This document shows, piece by piece, positions 1 to 11,799 of a DNA stretch of 64,000 bases. Both the position numbers and the translations under genes were made by a program. The stretch comes from Rehmannia glutinosa (lineage: Eukaryota; Streptophyta; Magnoliopsida; Lamiales; Orobanchaceae), in assembly GCA_016081115.2 (NCBI GenBank), contig CM071935.1, forward strand, positions 28,630,075-28,694,074, given 5' to 3'. The notes under the pieces were generated by a model that saw only the letters and a program-made list of their open reading frames with translations, made no database searches and had not been told where the DNA came from. The first letter of the stretch is position 1, and each line of letters begins with the position of its first letter.

Positions 1-415
1 ATAGCAATACCGATGGAATAAAGTTCACTTGGGCCATAGGAATGTGATTCTTCTCTCACATACTCTAATACTCCATAAAAAATTATTATTAAACCAAGTA
101 TTTAACTGATTAATCATTGTACATAATCTAGTTTTTCCAGATCTTTATGTGAATCTGATCCCTTGCTTATATTCTATTAATACTAGTTTTTTGGCAGGTT
201 GTTGGTGACAAGGCTTGAAATTGAAGAAGTGGTGGTAAAAGGACTGGCTATGGAAGAATAAAAGATGCCTAAACCAAAGATTTCATGATCCCAAAACTAA
301 GGAGCACAATTGGATTTTCACGAATATATTTTATGCATCGACTTCAAAAAAAATTATAGTGTCGCAGATAATTCAAACTTCACATTTTTCTGACTTTAGT
401 TTTGATGCTACTTTT
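1..415. other. unassigned intergenic or old-repeat DNA
   Basis: I see no gene, RNA gene or recognisable domain here. The stretch is AT-rich with short reading frames only. It lies left of a probable LTR end and may be the rest of that LTR or older degraded repeat. No internal repeats were noticed. Confidence 0.4.
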
Positions 416-895
416 TTGGGCAGATCACTCTAAGTCAACGGGGTTGACGAAATCCTTCTTCCCAATGGGAAGTCTTCAAGTCTTTTTCTTCAAGAGCTGG
501 AAAATCTCTTGACTGGGAACTTATCTGCACATACGTGCAAACGTTAGAGGGCCCCAGTGGATGTCCCAGGGAGGCCCCTCCGACGCTCAAGTCTGCACGG
601 TCAACCAGAGAAGAAAACAGTAATTGAATACCGAATTAAATGCGTTGGAGAATTATGAGTTAGTTAAGTTACAAATGAAGAAGAGGGACATTTTTATACC
701 TGGGAGATGGGTCCTGTGGGTCGTGTAGGAGAATTTGGCCTATGGGCCAGTCCGCGTTGGAGAAATCGGCCTATGGGTCAGTCCCAAACATATTTGGGCC
801 GGGTTATTTTATTAAGAGCTCATTGGAAAATTAATATTAAATTAATATAAAACCGAATTATATATTAAATAATTAAATGTCGTTTATCCCCAACA
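416..895 (-). repeat. probable LTR end of a Tat-like Gypsy element (minus strand)
   Basis: Read on the minus strand, the sequence after a purine-rich tract begins TGTTGGGGATAAACG, a typical LTR start. Further in lies a CCGACGCTCAAGTC block of a kind I associate with plant Gypsy LTRs. The right edge at 895 is clear from the adjacent polypurine tract. The left edge is not resolved, because no primer-binding site or target duplication is visible, so 416 is a guess. The minus orientation agrees with a plus-strand (antisense) additional ORF of gypsy-type transposon kind that resumes at 60656 beyond the nested insertions. The lineage assignment is an inference. Confidence 0.45.
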
Positions 896-911
896 TAAGC
901 CCCCCAGCTCC
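896..911 (-). other. polypurine tract of the host Gypsy-like element
   Basis: On the minus strand this is GGAGCTGGGGGGCTTA directly before the TGTTGGGG start of the LTR. Such a tract primes plus-strand DNA synthesis in LTR retrotransposons. The neighbouring LINE appears to have inserted at its outer edge. Confidence 0.5.
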
Positions 912-1053
912 AAAAACCATGCACTCACAAAAATTCTCTCACTATTCTGATATTCTCTCCCATGGTGCTAGTGATTCCAAACTTGGTTTGTGATCATTGT
1001 TTTTTCACTTCGGATTGTTCTTCACATGTTGATTCTATTGGAGCTGGTTATCA

Positions 1054-2396
1054 ATGGAAGCTGAATTGGATTTGCCTCCTCCTTCGGCCAACTTAATTGA
1101 CTTCCCCCCGATTCCAACACATGCTCGAACATCAAATTCTAAATCTGCTCTGAATTCGCCTATTTGTAATTCGAAGTTAAGCTTAATTGCTCGTCCCAAT
1201 CCAAGCCCCAGCCTCCTATACCTGCATCCTCTGATCAGGTCCCTATTACACAACCGACCAATAAATCATTCGCCGATGTGGTTGCCAAACGACCTTCAGA
1301 GATTTTTGATACGTTATTGCTTTCTAATCCTTCCACTCCTAGCTTTGGAGCTATTATTCATGAAAACGAGAAAGAAATTTTACAATTCTCTAAGCTTGAA
1401 TCGAAGAGTTTGGCACAGAAATGGGAATTTACATTCTAGTATTATTGTGCTTCGTAAATTCCTGGACAATCTTAAACTCAAAGGATCTGTTGATATTCGT
1501 GTTTTAAATTTACGACATGTGGTGCTTATTTTCTGTGATGAATATGATTTTGCGAGAATCTGGTTACGTCCTGTTTGGTTTGTTAATGATTTACCTATGC
1601 GAATTTTAAATGGAGTCCGTCATTTTCTGTTCGTAAAGAGTCATCTATCATTCCTGTGTTTATCAGACTTCCTAGTCTGCCTATTCATCTCTTTGCTAAG
1701 CCTGCATTGCTTAGTTTTGCTAAGCTCTTAGGGCAGCCAATTCAAATTGATAGATCCACTGCTAATTGCACTAGGCTGTCTCTAGCTCGTGTTTGCATTA
1801 GATTAGATCTTACAGCTCCTAGGAAGGAGTCTATTTTTCTTCAAATAAGTTCTGATATTTGGGAGCAAAAGGTTGTGTATGAGTCACTACCTAAGTTCTG
1901 TCAGGGGTACTCACATACAGGACATGACATTTCACAATGTTACACTGTTGGGAATGCATCTAGACCTACCAAAAAAATCACTTCTAGACCTGCATCTCCT
2001 CAGCGGGTTAATGAACCTCAGGAAACTTCCCCTCCTGATCACCCTAGTTTAAAAGAGGATCCTCCTCTTAGACAATCTCCTGCTGTGCATGGTAGTTCCT
2101 TGCCTAACTCTGAACATGTTACTGAGGAATGGATTCAAGTTGGTAAGCAAGCTGAGTCCAGCTTGGTTCCATCTCCTCACACTACCCCTGCCTTTTCTAG
2201 TAAGAGTTCTGCACATAATGGTCTGAGTCAAAATGCTAAATTTCTTCCCTCTAGTAGTCACAATGTTTTTTCTCCTTTACAGGACCTTAATCCTAATGTG
2301 GATATTTCTGAGAGAGGGTTTCCCCAGTCTTCTCTTCACCACATCTCCACTTCTAAGAGGGTTGAGGAGATTTCTCCTCCCTTCTATGAAGACTAG
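1054..2396 (+). pseudogene. LINE ORF1 (DUF4283 and degenerate zinc knuckle), frameshifted
   Basis: This ORF would encode the nucleic-acid-binding ORF1 protein that packages LINE RNA. The first ATG at 1054 opens a frame of 225 codons. The conserved DUF4283 core, with words such as LRKFLDNLKLKGSVDIRVL and RIWLRPVWF, lies in it. The reading then shifts into a second frame at about 1620-1660, which runs to 2396. That frame holds IPVFIRLPSLPIHLFAKPALL-like ORF1 sequence and a CCHC_4-type knuckle around 1897-1941. In the knuckle the second cysteine is replaced by tyrosine (CX2YX4HX4C), so zinc binding is probably lost. The tail is Ser/Pro-rich, as is usual for this family. ORF2 follows after about 115 bases. 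Confidence 0.75.
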
Positions 2397-2512
2397 GAGG
2401 AGTTCTCCACTCAAAAAGCTCTAGCTCTACACAAAAGAGATGTCTCAGTTTCTCCTAAAAAAGCTCCAGACAAGCCTTTGAGGCCTCAGAGACCTAGAAT
2501 TAGGAAAAAACT

Positions 2513-5500
2513 ATGAGTCTTCCTATTTTGGTTTGGAATGTAAGGGGTATTGGTAATAACCCCACTAGTAGATTTATGGGGATTTATGCAAGTCTTCCTA
2601 AAAGCACTAGAGTTGAAAGGAGGGATTTATGGAATGATCTCAAATCTTTTACCACTTCTACTTCTACCATACCTTGGTTAGTTGGAGGAGACTTTAACTG
2701 TTTTCTGTCCCCTGAGGAAAGAACTGGTAATCACACTAATAGAACTCTTGATATGATTGATTTTGGTCAAATGATTAGTGATTGTGGTCTAGTTGATGCT
2801 GGTTTTGAGGGTACTAACATGCATACTTGGGCTAGGTATGGTCTTATGGAAAGATTAGACAGAATCCTGCTTAATGGTCCTTGGGCTGACTTATTTCCTA
2901 AATCCTCTGTCATTCATCTTCCTAGAGTCCATTCTGACCATGCTCCTCTCCTCTTTCAGGCTTCCCTCACTATTAATAAACCTCCTGCTGCCTTTAGATA
3001 CATGAAAATGTGGGCTAGGCATCAATACTTTCTTTGTACTGTGGCCCAGGTTTGGGGGTCCCCTACTGATGTTTCTGGTTTGTTTAATTTACATTACAAG
3101 TTAATTAGAGTGAAACAAAAGATGAAATGGTGGAATAGAAATATTTTTGGAAATATTTTTTCTAATCTCAAACAGGCTAAACAGAATGTGCATAATGCTG
3201 AGAGAACTTATGACTCTGATCCTTCCCCTAGTAATAGAACTAGTCTTCACCAGGCTGTTGCTCAATTAGTCATGGCTACAAAGCTTGAGGAGGATTATTG
3301 GAATTAAAAGTCTTCATGTAAGTGGGTGGTGGAGGGGGAAATAAATACTCAATATTTTCATAACTTGGTGAGAGAGAAAAGGATTAGAACTATGATTCAT
3401 AGCATTACTAATAATGGTGTTGTTCTTACCACTGATGCTGATATTCAGAGATCTTTTGTTAACTTTTTCTCCCAATACTTCTCTAATAATACCCTTATTG
3501 CAGATTTTGCTTGCTCGTTTCCTTTCCCCAGCTTCCTGCTGATACTGACCTCAATACTCTGTGTGCTTCCCCTACTGCTGAGAAAGTTAAACATGTGATT
3601 TTTTCCATTAGCCCTGACCATACTGTAGGCCCTGATGGATTCTCCTCACACTTCTTTCAGTGTTGCTGGGAGATTATCCATCAGGATGTGCTTTCTGCTA
3701 TTCAGGATTTTTTTGAAGGCCAGACTCTTCCCAAGAGTTATACCTCAACCACCATTGTTCTTATTCCTAAAAAGATTCATCCTGCTAATTGGACTGACTA
3801 TAGGCCTATCAACTTGTGTAATGTGTCTAACAAAATCATCACTAAAAGTCTTAATAACATGCTTGCTTTTCTGCTTCCTACTCTTATTTCTCCTAATCAG
3901 AGTGGATTTATTAGACATAGGCTCATTAGTGATAATATTTTGTTAGCTCAGGAATTAATTCATTCTCTTAATGTCATTCTGAGCCAAGAAATGTGGCTTA
4001 CAAGCTTGATATGGCTAAAGCTTATGATAGAGTCCAATGGCCATTTCTTAAGTTGATGTTGTTTAGAATGGGTTTTCCTGATAGATGGATAAATTTTGTC
4101 TACAATGTTGTGTCTAATTGTTGGTTCTTTGTGCTTGTGAATGGGCATGCTTGTGGTTACATCAAATCTGGTAGAGGGCTGAGACAAGGTGACCCTCTAT
4201 CTCCCTCTCTTTTTATCTTGGCTGCTGAGTTCTTGTCTAGAGGGTTGAATCACTTGTTCTCTCTTAATCCTTTCATGTACTACAACACTCAAGGTGGTTT
4301 CCCTATCTCTCATCTTGCATATGCTGATGACATTATTATTTTTTCTAATGATGATGAGCATGCTATGTCTCTTCTTGTGGAGTTTCTTGATTTCTATTGT
4401 CTTACTTCTGGCCAGTTAGTTAACAAAACCAAAAGTGCTTTTATTGTTGATGCTCAACTTCCCCCCCATAGAGTTGCTAGAATTGGTCAGTTCACTCAGT
4501 TTCTAATCAACCTTTGCATGCGTCTTACTTGGGGGCCCTTTTATATAAAGGTCATAAAAATAAGGATTTATTTATCCCTCTGATCACTAAAATGAACAAA
4601 AAATTCATGGTTGGGAATGGAAGTTTTTATCCTTTGGTGGCAGACTTAATCAAAAGTACTTTGACCTCAATGTTCATACATTTGATTCAAGTCATCAAGC
4701 CTCCTAAGGCTATTATTAAACAATTGGAGCAAATTATGGCTAGATTGTTTTGGGGTCACACTGCTAATGATAAGAAAATCAACTTGGTGGCCTGGAAAAA
4801 TATTTGCAAGCCTACACAGGAGGGGGATCTGGGTATTAAAAACATCCACACCCTGGTTACTGCTTTTACTATGAAATTGTGGTGGAGTTTGAGAGAAAAT
4901 CAGTCTTTATGGGCTCAGTTTATTCATGCTAAATATGCTGGTGGTATGCCCATTTGTCTTGTTTCCCCTAATCCCCTGGATAGCATTGTTTGGAAACGAT
5001 TATGCCATATTAGAGATACTATGAATGCTAATATTATTTAGTCTATTGGATCTGGTAATATTAGTTTCTGGTATGATGTTTGGTGTGATTCCACCCCTTC
5101 GATTGATGTTGTTCCTGGTGATAAATATGGTCTTGAGAACATTGCCATTGAATTTTGTTGGACTAATGGTGCTTGGAATACTGATAGGCTTTACAACATT
5201 GTGGGTCCTGTCTGGGCTGTTAAACTATGTCAAATTCCCATTTCTGTGCACAAAACTGATTCTATGGCTTGGAAGCCTGCTCCTAATGGCAAATTCTCCA
5301 TTGCTTCTGCCTACTCTTTTCTCCTGCCCAGAATAACCCCCAACAATATTTTTTCTGCTCTTTGGAATGCTTATCTTACTCCATCTATGTCTATTTTCCT
5401 TTGGAGGCTTATCCAAACCAGGCTTCCAATGATGCACAACTCCAAAAAAGAAACATATCTCCGGACTCCAAATGCCAGTGCTGCAAAGAACTACCCCAAG

Positions 5501-6414
5501 TGGAAACTCTCTCTCAATTATTTTTATCTAATGATCATGTTCAAAGCGTTTGGGACCACTATGATTCATGGTTTAGAATTCAGAAGCCACACACTGAGCA
5601 CATTAATCTTTTCTTGGCTGCCTAGAAAAACACTACTCCTTTTGCACACACCCCACATATTACTTGGCTCGCACTTTGTTTTATTCTCTGGTTCATTTGG
5701 AAAGAGAGAAATAGTTCCAAACATGATAACAACAAATTTTCTGCTCTTAGGATTATTCATCAGGTGGATTCTCATATATCATTGCTTGCAAAGTCTCATT
5801 TTTTTCAGGGAAAAACATGGAAAGGTTATTTGGAAATTGCTGCAAGTAGGGGGATATTTTTTCCACCCCCAGCTCACCCAAAACTTGTTCCTGTTATTTG
5901 GAAACCGCCCAAACCTCCATGGTTTAAACTCAATATTGATGGTGCGTACAAGGACCACAATCTTCCTGCTGGTTTAGGAGGCATTCTTAGAAATCATAGG
6001 GGTGATGTTCTATGGGCCTTTGCTGCACCTATTGATGGTCTTTCTACACCACTTCAAGCTGAATTCCAGGCTCTTGCAACTGCTCTCAATTTTCTTCACA
6101 CATGGCATATACCAAGATTGTGGATTGAAACTGACTCTCAGATTTTATGCAACACTATTGCTAAAAAACTGTCTGGACATTGGTCAATTGGCCACACTCT
6201 TGTTCAAATTCGTAATAGATTACAATCTAGATCTTTTTGTATTTCTCATATCTTTAGAGAAGAGAATAGGGTTGCTGGTAGTCTTGCTTCACTAGGCCTT
6301 ACTATTTCTCAATGTACAGGGTTCTCGCATCTCACTACACCTCATAGAACATCAAGATTTAGTAGAATTGATCAGATAGGTTTGCCTTCTTTCAGGAAAT
6401 GTCAAAGGCATTGA
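2513..6414 (+). pseudogene. LINE ORF2: endonuclease remnant, reverse transcriptase, RNase H
   Basis: ORF2 normally nicks DNA and copies LINE RNA into the nick. The N-terminal endonuclease keeps WNVRGIG, GDFN and SDH motifs, but the stretch carrying the catalytic Glu is missing after the first 20 residues. A stop lies at 3305-3307. Frames shift near 3515, 3990 and 4510. The reverse transcriptase shows DMAKAYDRVQW, GLRQGDPLSPS and YADD (4320-4331). A second stop lies at 5039-5041. A zf-RVT-like region follows at about 5200-5440, after which the frame shifts again. The RNase H domain (about 5890-6300) has NIDGA, QAEFQAL and IETDS, but a normally conserved Asp in the REENRVAD-type motif is Gly. 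The ORF is clearly dead. Domain identities are secure; exact shift points are approximate. Confidence 0.85.
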
Positions 6415-6520
6415 GTGATATATCCTTCTTGTAATGTGTAAATATTTGATTCAATAAAAAGGTTGGGGATGTGCCCTTCATCCCCCACCCTATAAGCGGG
6501 GTGTTTGATGCCTAAAAAAA
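6415..6520 (+). other. LINE 3' UTR and tail
   Basis: This is a short non-coding 3' end after the ORF2 stop. It includes AATAAAAAGG at about 6453-6463 and ends in a C-rich block, then GATGCCT plus a run of seven A. The A-run is the expected LINE tail and precedes the candidate target duplication. Confidence 0.6.
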
Positions 6521-6653
6521 TAGCCCACAGCTCTGGTGCTGCGGAGGGATGAAGCAGTGCAGAAGATAAACCGATATTGTATCTGGCTTGTCTTGTTGTA
6601 TAGCTTGTCTTGCCTTTGGAGAATCTTTGACCACTTTTGCATAAGGGTACTTG
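6521..6653. other. host-element fragment between LINE and element B
   Basis: About 130 bases sit between the LINE tail and element B. With the LINE removed, the sequence continues the polypurine side of the Gypsy-like element at 895. With B removed, it joins 60656. No ORF is supported here. Confidence 0.5.
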
Positions 6654-6658
6654 GAAGG
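6654..6658. repeat. target-site duplication of element B, left copy (GAAGG)
   Basis: GAAGG sits directly before the left LTR of B and recurs at 60651-60655 directly after the right LTR, 54 kb away. A matching 5-bp duplication is the standard integration footprint of Copia elements. Confidence 0.85.
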
Positions 6659-7169
6659 TGAAAGAATTATAGCACGGATAAATACCAAAAGTTTTGCAGA
6701 CTATGGATGTGATTGCAGATGTGGTCACATTTACAATCACATGCAGCGGAATTTAGAAAATGGAAACAAGACACAAGATGTAAAATTTATCTACAAGCCA
6801 ACTAGCTTGTAGATGTGCCAATATGGCAAAATTTTCAACTAGTAAAAACATTTGATTCCGTATACAAAGAATACTAAAATCAACTAGTAGAAAATCAATG
6901 AAAAACTCCTATCTAAAGTAGATTTAAACTTTGTAATACAACTCACCCAACAATAGACATGTGTGGACTACGTTTATTACAATACAAAAAGCTATGGATG
7001 AAAAAGCTAACAAACACAAATGCAGGACTGAATGTTATCTCTGATATAGTCACATTCGAGATCGCATCCAGTACAGTGAGGTTACTTGTGCTTGAATTAC
7101 TCTTAATTCTCTCAAGTCTCTTGTATCTATGGTGTATTTCTTGTGTGTAGATTATGGACGTCCTCTTCT

Positions 7170-7180
7170 CTTTATATAGG
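7170..7180 (-). promoter_or_regulatory. TATA box, B 3' LTR, first unit
   Basis: The minus strand reads CCTATATAAAG, a good plant TATA box, at the U3/R side of the LTR. The same motif is at 45577-45587 in the 5' LTR. Confidence 0.55.
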
Positions 7181-7406
7181 CGTCCAAATCCATCAAAGAG
7201 TCCTAATACACAAGCAAAGAAGATATATACAAATATATGACAAGTATATCACTTATGTTTGGAAACAAGATAAATATAAAAGAGTCATAATATATCTATA
7301 CCATATCAATATGGTTTCTTTCCTAATCTACATCCAACTCAATCTTACCATAAGTCTAGAAAGGCAAAACAATTAAAATACAATCTTTTTATTTTGGAAA
7401 TCTTCT

Positions 7407-7417
7407 CTTTATATAGG
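7407..7417 (-). promoter_or_regulatory. TATA box, B 3' LTR, duplicated unit
   Basis: This is the second copy of CCTATATAAAG on the minus strand, created by the 237-bp duplication. It would give the LTR two core promoters in series. Confidence 0.5.
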
Positions 7418-7668
7418 CATCCAAATCCATCAAAGAGTCCTAATACACAAGCAAAGAAGATATATACAAATATATGACAAGTATATCACTTATGTTAGGA
7501 AACAAGATAAATATAAAAGAGTCCTAATATATCTATACCATATCAATATGATTTATTTCCTAATCTACATCCAACTCAATCTTACCATAAGTCTAGAAAG
7601 GCAAAACAATTAAAATACAATCTTTTTATTTTGGAAATTGTCTTAGGCGAAAAAAAGTCGCCCTAACA

Positions 7669-7907
7669 ATCTCCCCCTTTTTTCCTTTCTGGACAAAATA
7701 CATATCAAGCACAAAACAAACCAATTCCCCCTAAATATATCAACTACCCTCAATATCACGCTGAGTTAAAATACTGAAACAGATGTAATCACATTTCAGG
7801 GCACATTCATAACTGCAGTAAAATAAACATAAGTAGAGTTTTATCAAGTAATCAACCACCAAAAGCAAATAATCCTAACTAGAGAATTGTTTTAGTACAT
7901 GCCAAAA
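7669..7907 (-). other. element B polypurine tract and 3' untranslated region
   Basis: On the minus strand, CCAGAAAGGAAAAAAGGGGG followed by AGAT abuts the LTR start at 7668. It is the expected polypurine tract (7669-7692). The remaining bases up to the stop of the additional ORF at 7908 hold no coding sequence. Confidence 0.7.
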
Positions 7908-10174
7908 TTAAATATCATATAATTCATCAGTGGGAATATTTGTATCCATCTGCCCTTCAAAATCAAGTTGAAGGCCTTCACCCTGTCCAGTCATAGGTGC
8001 AACATCAACATCTTGAACATCAGCATTTTCAGAAATTTGAGAAGCATTCCCAGGAGCCTCAACAGCCATAACTCCCCCTACAACATTGCTCGATCCAACA
8101 GCTAAATTCTCTCCCCCTTTTTAGCCAGAAAGCGAGCCAATGATATTTTGCAATTACATCCAGAGAGCAGTAAAATGAGTAATTTATTGCTAAGCAAAAG
8201 TCAGTTGTACCTGTAAGAAAGCCACAGAAACAGGGACAGAGGGAATGTTAGAGGAAATGTGAGCCTGAATGTTGCCAACATCCGGGATCACATTTGAGGC
8301 CACATATGGGACACTGAGAAACAGGGGTTTCAACAGACGGAGGAGCATTAGTGATAGGAGTTTCTGGAGCAGGTGGGGCATCCCCTGGATACACAAGGGG
8401 CAAATCAACACTCTTATTCTTCGAGCTGAGCAGTGGGCGAGAAGCATGGAAAAACTCAGGTGGATTAGTGAAAAGTTCACGGGGTCTTGGTCCAAACCCT
8501 TGAGAGACTAGAAATTTATAGATGAGGCTTGGAAATTGTAGGGACTAAGACTTGGACCTGCTGTCTGCAAAGAATGTCACCTCCTTAAACACTAACTTCC
8601 CAAAATTGAAAGGTAGACCCTTCCCTATTTGATACACCACTCGAGCATCAGTTCGAGTCACCATGTAATTATTCTTGGAGGGTGACTAATTAGCACATCA
8701 AGTTTTATGAAAAAATCCACAGAACAAAGTGAGCCGTGCTGATGGAAGTTTCTTGGGATGTGCTGGCCATTCAAGTTCCCTTCCACCTGTTAAACACTTG
8801 GTCATTTCATTAAATTCAGAGGGAACCTCAGCCTCCTCGAAGTCAAGCACATCGAAGAACTCATTGATGATTGTAGGATTGAACTGGTAAATCCTATTTC
8901 TAAGAAACACTTTCCCATACTTGGGAGATCTTCAAACAATAATCCTGGGAGACATATTGGCATAGAACTCACAAACAACAGTGTCAACATAAGGCATGAC
9001 AATATCAATAATGGTAATAAAGTTCCTTTCCTCAAAAACTCTGTTTAAATTATACTGGGCGAAGTGTTCATAATCTCTGCATCTCTCATCAATAAAAGCA
9101 CGAGAAATTAAAGCATGGAACCTGGTAGCAGTAGAGGGAGTATAGAAGGACTCGAAGTGAGCTCTCCCAACATCGAACTCAGAGTAAGATGTGTCGTCAG
9201 ATGACATCACATCCTCTTCCGCATCAGCTTCAGCGGCTTCCTGTCTTTCTTTTGCAATCAGTTCATCCCCAACTTATTCAACCAGGGCCTCATAATAAAT
9301 CTCTGTAACTGGTTCCTTTGAGGTATCAAAATCCTCATCGCTTGAATCATCAATTTCAGAACTCGACTCAGCTACTGTAGGTGCGGACTTGGATGTGCTC
9401 ACATTCTTGGCAACACTTTTCCCTTTCTTGGCTTTCTGGATCATTTCAGCCAAGGGCACGTCATAATCACTTTCATAGGGCTCGTCTGCATAGGATCTCT
9501 GGGCTGAACAACAAATTGATTCACATTATCCTCAGAATCAATGAAACTTACGTGAGGAATATGCAAATCTTCTCTGCCTATTTTAGAGGTGTCCCCAACC
9601 TCTTTTCGTTGTTTGTTAGGAGAAACCTCTGGAGTAGAATCAGAATCTTCAAATTCTGCTGGGGAGTACTCACTCATGTGTTTTGATCGACGAACATTAG
9701 GGTTTCCCAAAGGCCCATATACTGTGCGAATTGCCTCAAAATCTGGGGGGTTATCAACATCAATTTTGTTATCTTTTTCCCCAGGAAGAACAAAAACAAT
9801 AGCATCTTGTTGGAACGGGAGAGGGATAAGAATAATGGGTGTAGAGTGCTGCGGAGAAGAGGGTGTCTCAGTGATAGGAGGATCCATACCTGGAACTTGA
9901 TTTAGATCAGGATGAGATACAGGGTCAGATGCAGGGGCATCCTCAGTACTAGATGCAGGGGCATCCTCAACAGACGCAGGAACAAAGGTTTTGGGAGAAG
10001 GAGGTGTAATGCTCTGTAATGGAACTTCTGTAGGAGTGGAAGAAGGAGTAACAACGTTCTCAGGGGGTGCCAAACTCTCCTTAATCGGAGAAGAATAAGG
10101 ATCCTTGTTAGGAGAGATACGGTGTCAGATGGTGTTCTATCTCTGACAGCATCTGGAACAGGGGTGTCGGCCAT
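7908..10174 (-). pseudogene. element B additional ORF (putative plant transposon protein-like), broken
   Basis: This extra ORF lies between pol and the 3' LTR. A plausible ATG is at 10172-10174 (MADTPVPDAV). The N-terminal third is Pro/Ser/Asp-rich and acidic. The middle (about 9210-8580) has words such as FHALISRAFIDERC, FITIIDIVMPYVD, VCEFYAN, LRNRIYQFNPTIINEFFD and YMVTRTDARVVYQIG. These resemble the domain called 'putative plant transposon protein' (PF20167 type), recalled from memory. The C-terminal part is Val-rich (VASNVIPDVGNIQ) and ends in a clean stop at 7908-7910 after DELYDI. Several frameshifts and stops break it, for example at about 9440, 9275, 8930 and 8120. No signal peptide or membrane segment is apparent, so an envelope role is not supported. 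Function unknown. Confidence 0.6.
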
Positions 10175-10243
10175 CAATTTTTCTGAGTGAGGGCTTTTGG
10201 AGTTATGTGAGGAAGATGAGGACTTGATGGGGCTTCCAAAAGG

Positions 10244-10248
10244 GTTTT
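10244..10248. repeat. target-site duplication of element D, left copy (GTTTT)
   Basis: GTTTT precedes the left LTR of D and recurs at 31895-31899 after the right LTR. It lies just upstream of B's additional ORF. Confidence 0.85.
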
Positions 10249-11799
10249 TGTAGGTCCCAAGGGGTGCGAGTGTAAGGTTTAGAAGGGGGGGTTGAATAAA
10301 CCTTACCAATTTTTCGATTTAGTCCTGTTAAAAGTTCAGAGTTAATACTTCACAGCTAAGTCCTTGATGGACAGCTAAGTTAGTTAACCAACAGAGTTAG
10401 GCACTCAACAGACTCGATTGAGCTGTTGATAGAATAACTCAGCTGCTTAGTCTAAAACTTAACTTGTCGTGATATGATTTTTGGAAGACTTAACACCCTT
10501 GAATTTGGTTTAAGTTTGTTTTAATACTTGGTTTTAGCACTTTGTTCATTATCAATTGGATAGCAAATTTATCAGCAAATATTGAAATAATATGCAGAAA
10601 TTAAAGTGCTGAAATGTAAATGACACAATAAATTTTATAGAGGTTCGAAGATGGGGTAATTTTTCTACTCCTCTCTTCTCCAACTCCTGGAGGAATCCAC
10701 TAAGTATTGATTAATGTACAAAGTGGTTATCAGTCCAGATGCAAGTCTTGATCACACAGCTGACTTGATCCTTTGGGACTCAGTCTGGAGATGCCTTGGT
10801 CACACGGTGGCTTCTCGTGACGACTCGGCCTTCTTCACGGGGGTAGTTGCCTTGCTACTACAACCCACTTGCTCAAGCTTCTTGGATTTGATCACGAAGC
10901 CCTCTAAAAACTTGAGTCTGGTTCGACCTTGAACCTTTCTACAATCCTTTGTGGAATGTAGACCCCTTGATTCTTCAAATGTTTTCTCTTCAACTGATTG
11001 AAGTCGTCTTTCCTTCACATGTGAGTGTTGGATTGATTTCCTTCGTAATGTAGGCTTGAGGATTGAACTTGAATGACTTGAGTAGGTTATAGTTTGAATA
11101 ATAGCTTGAAAGTTCCAGGTAACAAGGTAACCTTTTCTCAAATAGATTCCTCAGCCTTTTATAGTGTTCTTTTGAAAATTTGCCCATTGAAGAGATAGGT
11201 TAATTTTCAAAAGACACTTGTGGTCGTTGGCTTGTCTTGTTGCAGTCCTTGGAATTGACATTTCCTCGTATGAATGAGTCTTGACTTTTTGAGTTCGACA
11301 CAGTGCGAGCTTCCCATTGGTTTATTCCTTTTGCACTTAAGGGATCGAGCATTTTAAGAAAGGCAAGATGGAAGTATTATTTGTTTTAAGTAATTTTCTT
11401 GACTTACGTGCAACGGATCTCTTTCGATTATCTCGACTTGACCGCATTTCCTTGACTTCCCAGGTGACTTGAGTCACTTCCAATCATGGATGACTCATCC
11501 GTCACTTCAACTTGAGACTTGGCTATCTTGAGTTGACTTGATCGACACTTCACTCACCGCATCTCAATTTTGCACCTTGATCGAGTTCTGTCTTCTCTTC
11601 TTTGCCACACTCACCGCCTCACAATGAGTCTTCCTTCTAGTCTCCGGTTGACTTCTTGCATATTCCGGCATAGCCGACTTAACTCGGACTCGACCCAGCC
11701 TATCTATTACAATGCAATTTACAACAAAAATGGAGTGCCAACTTTCTATTCTAAGTTTTACACGGCATTCATCAAAATCTAAAAATTAATTTCCCTACA
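10249..11799 (-). repeat. element D 3' LTR (left)
   Basis: The ends are TGTAGGTCCCAAGGGG and TTTCCCTACA in plus orientation, so the LTR has TG...CA termini. A TATA box reads CTATAAAAGG on the minus strand at 11155-11164. It matches 30365-31894 closely, apart from scattered differences, many of them at CAG/CTG sites. Confidence 0.9.

Larger units (their letters stand above)
911..6520 (+). mobile_element. LINE (plant L1-type non-LTR retrotransposon), decayed
   Basis: A two-ORF LINE about 5.6 kb long. ORF1 carries a DUF4283 region and a zinc knuckle. ORF2 carries an endonuclease remnant, a reverse transcriptase with YADD, and a C-terminal RNase H. The 3' end has a short A-run after GATGCCT at about 6510-6520. 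Imperfect flanking repeats AGCCCCCCAGCTC (898-910) and AGCCCACAGCTC (6522-6533) look like a target-site duplication and set the ends. At least eight lesions make it inactive: frameshifts, stops and an internal endonuclease deletion. LINEs copy themselves by target-primed reverse transcription. The end coordinates rest on the imperfect duplication. Confidence 0.85.
7164..7637 (-). repeat. 237-bp tandem duplication of U3 and TATA region in B's LTR
   Basis: Two near-identical units lie at 7164-7400 and 7401-7637. Each begins TCTTCTCTTTATATAGG and ends TTTTATTTTGGAAA. The units differ by a few bases, for example GTTTGG versus GTTAGG and GGTTTC versus GATTTA. The right LTR has only one unit, so the duplication arose in this LTR after or during insertion, for instance by slippage during reverse transcription. 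Confidence 0.85.
6659..7668 (-). repeat. element B 3' LTR (left), with internal duplication
   Basis: This LTR is 1010 bp and starts TGAAAGAATTATAGC and ends CGCCCTAACA in plus orientation. It matches the right LTR (45065-45746 plus 60560-60650, about 773 bp) closely. The length difference equals a 237-bp tandem duplication at 7164-7637. On the element's strand the order is U3 at 7668 and U5 at 6659. Confidence 0.85.

Noticed and set aside
1054..1253. A resident plant gene at the left end
   Set aside because: The frame is LINE ORF1. Domain words and the following ORF2 make this clear.
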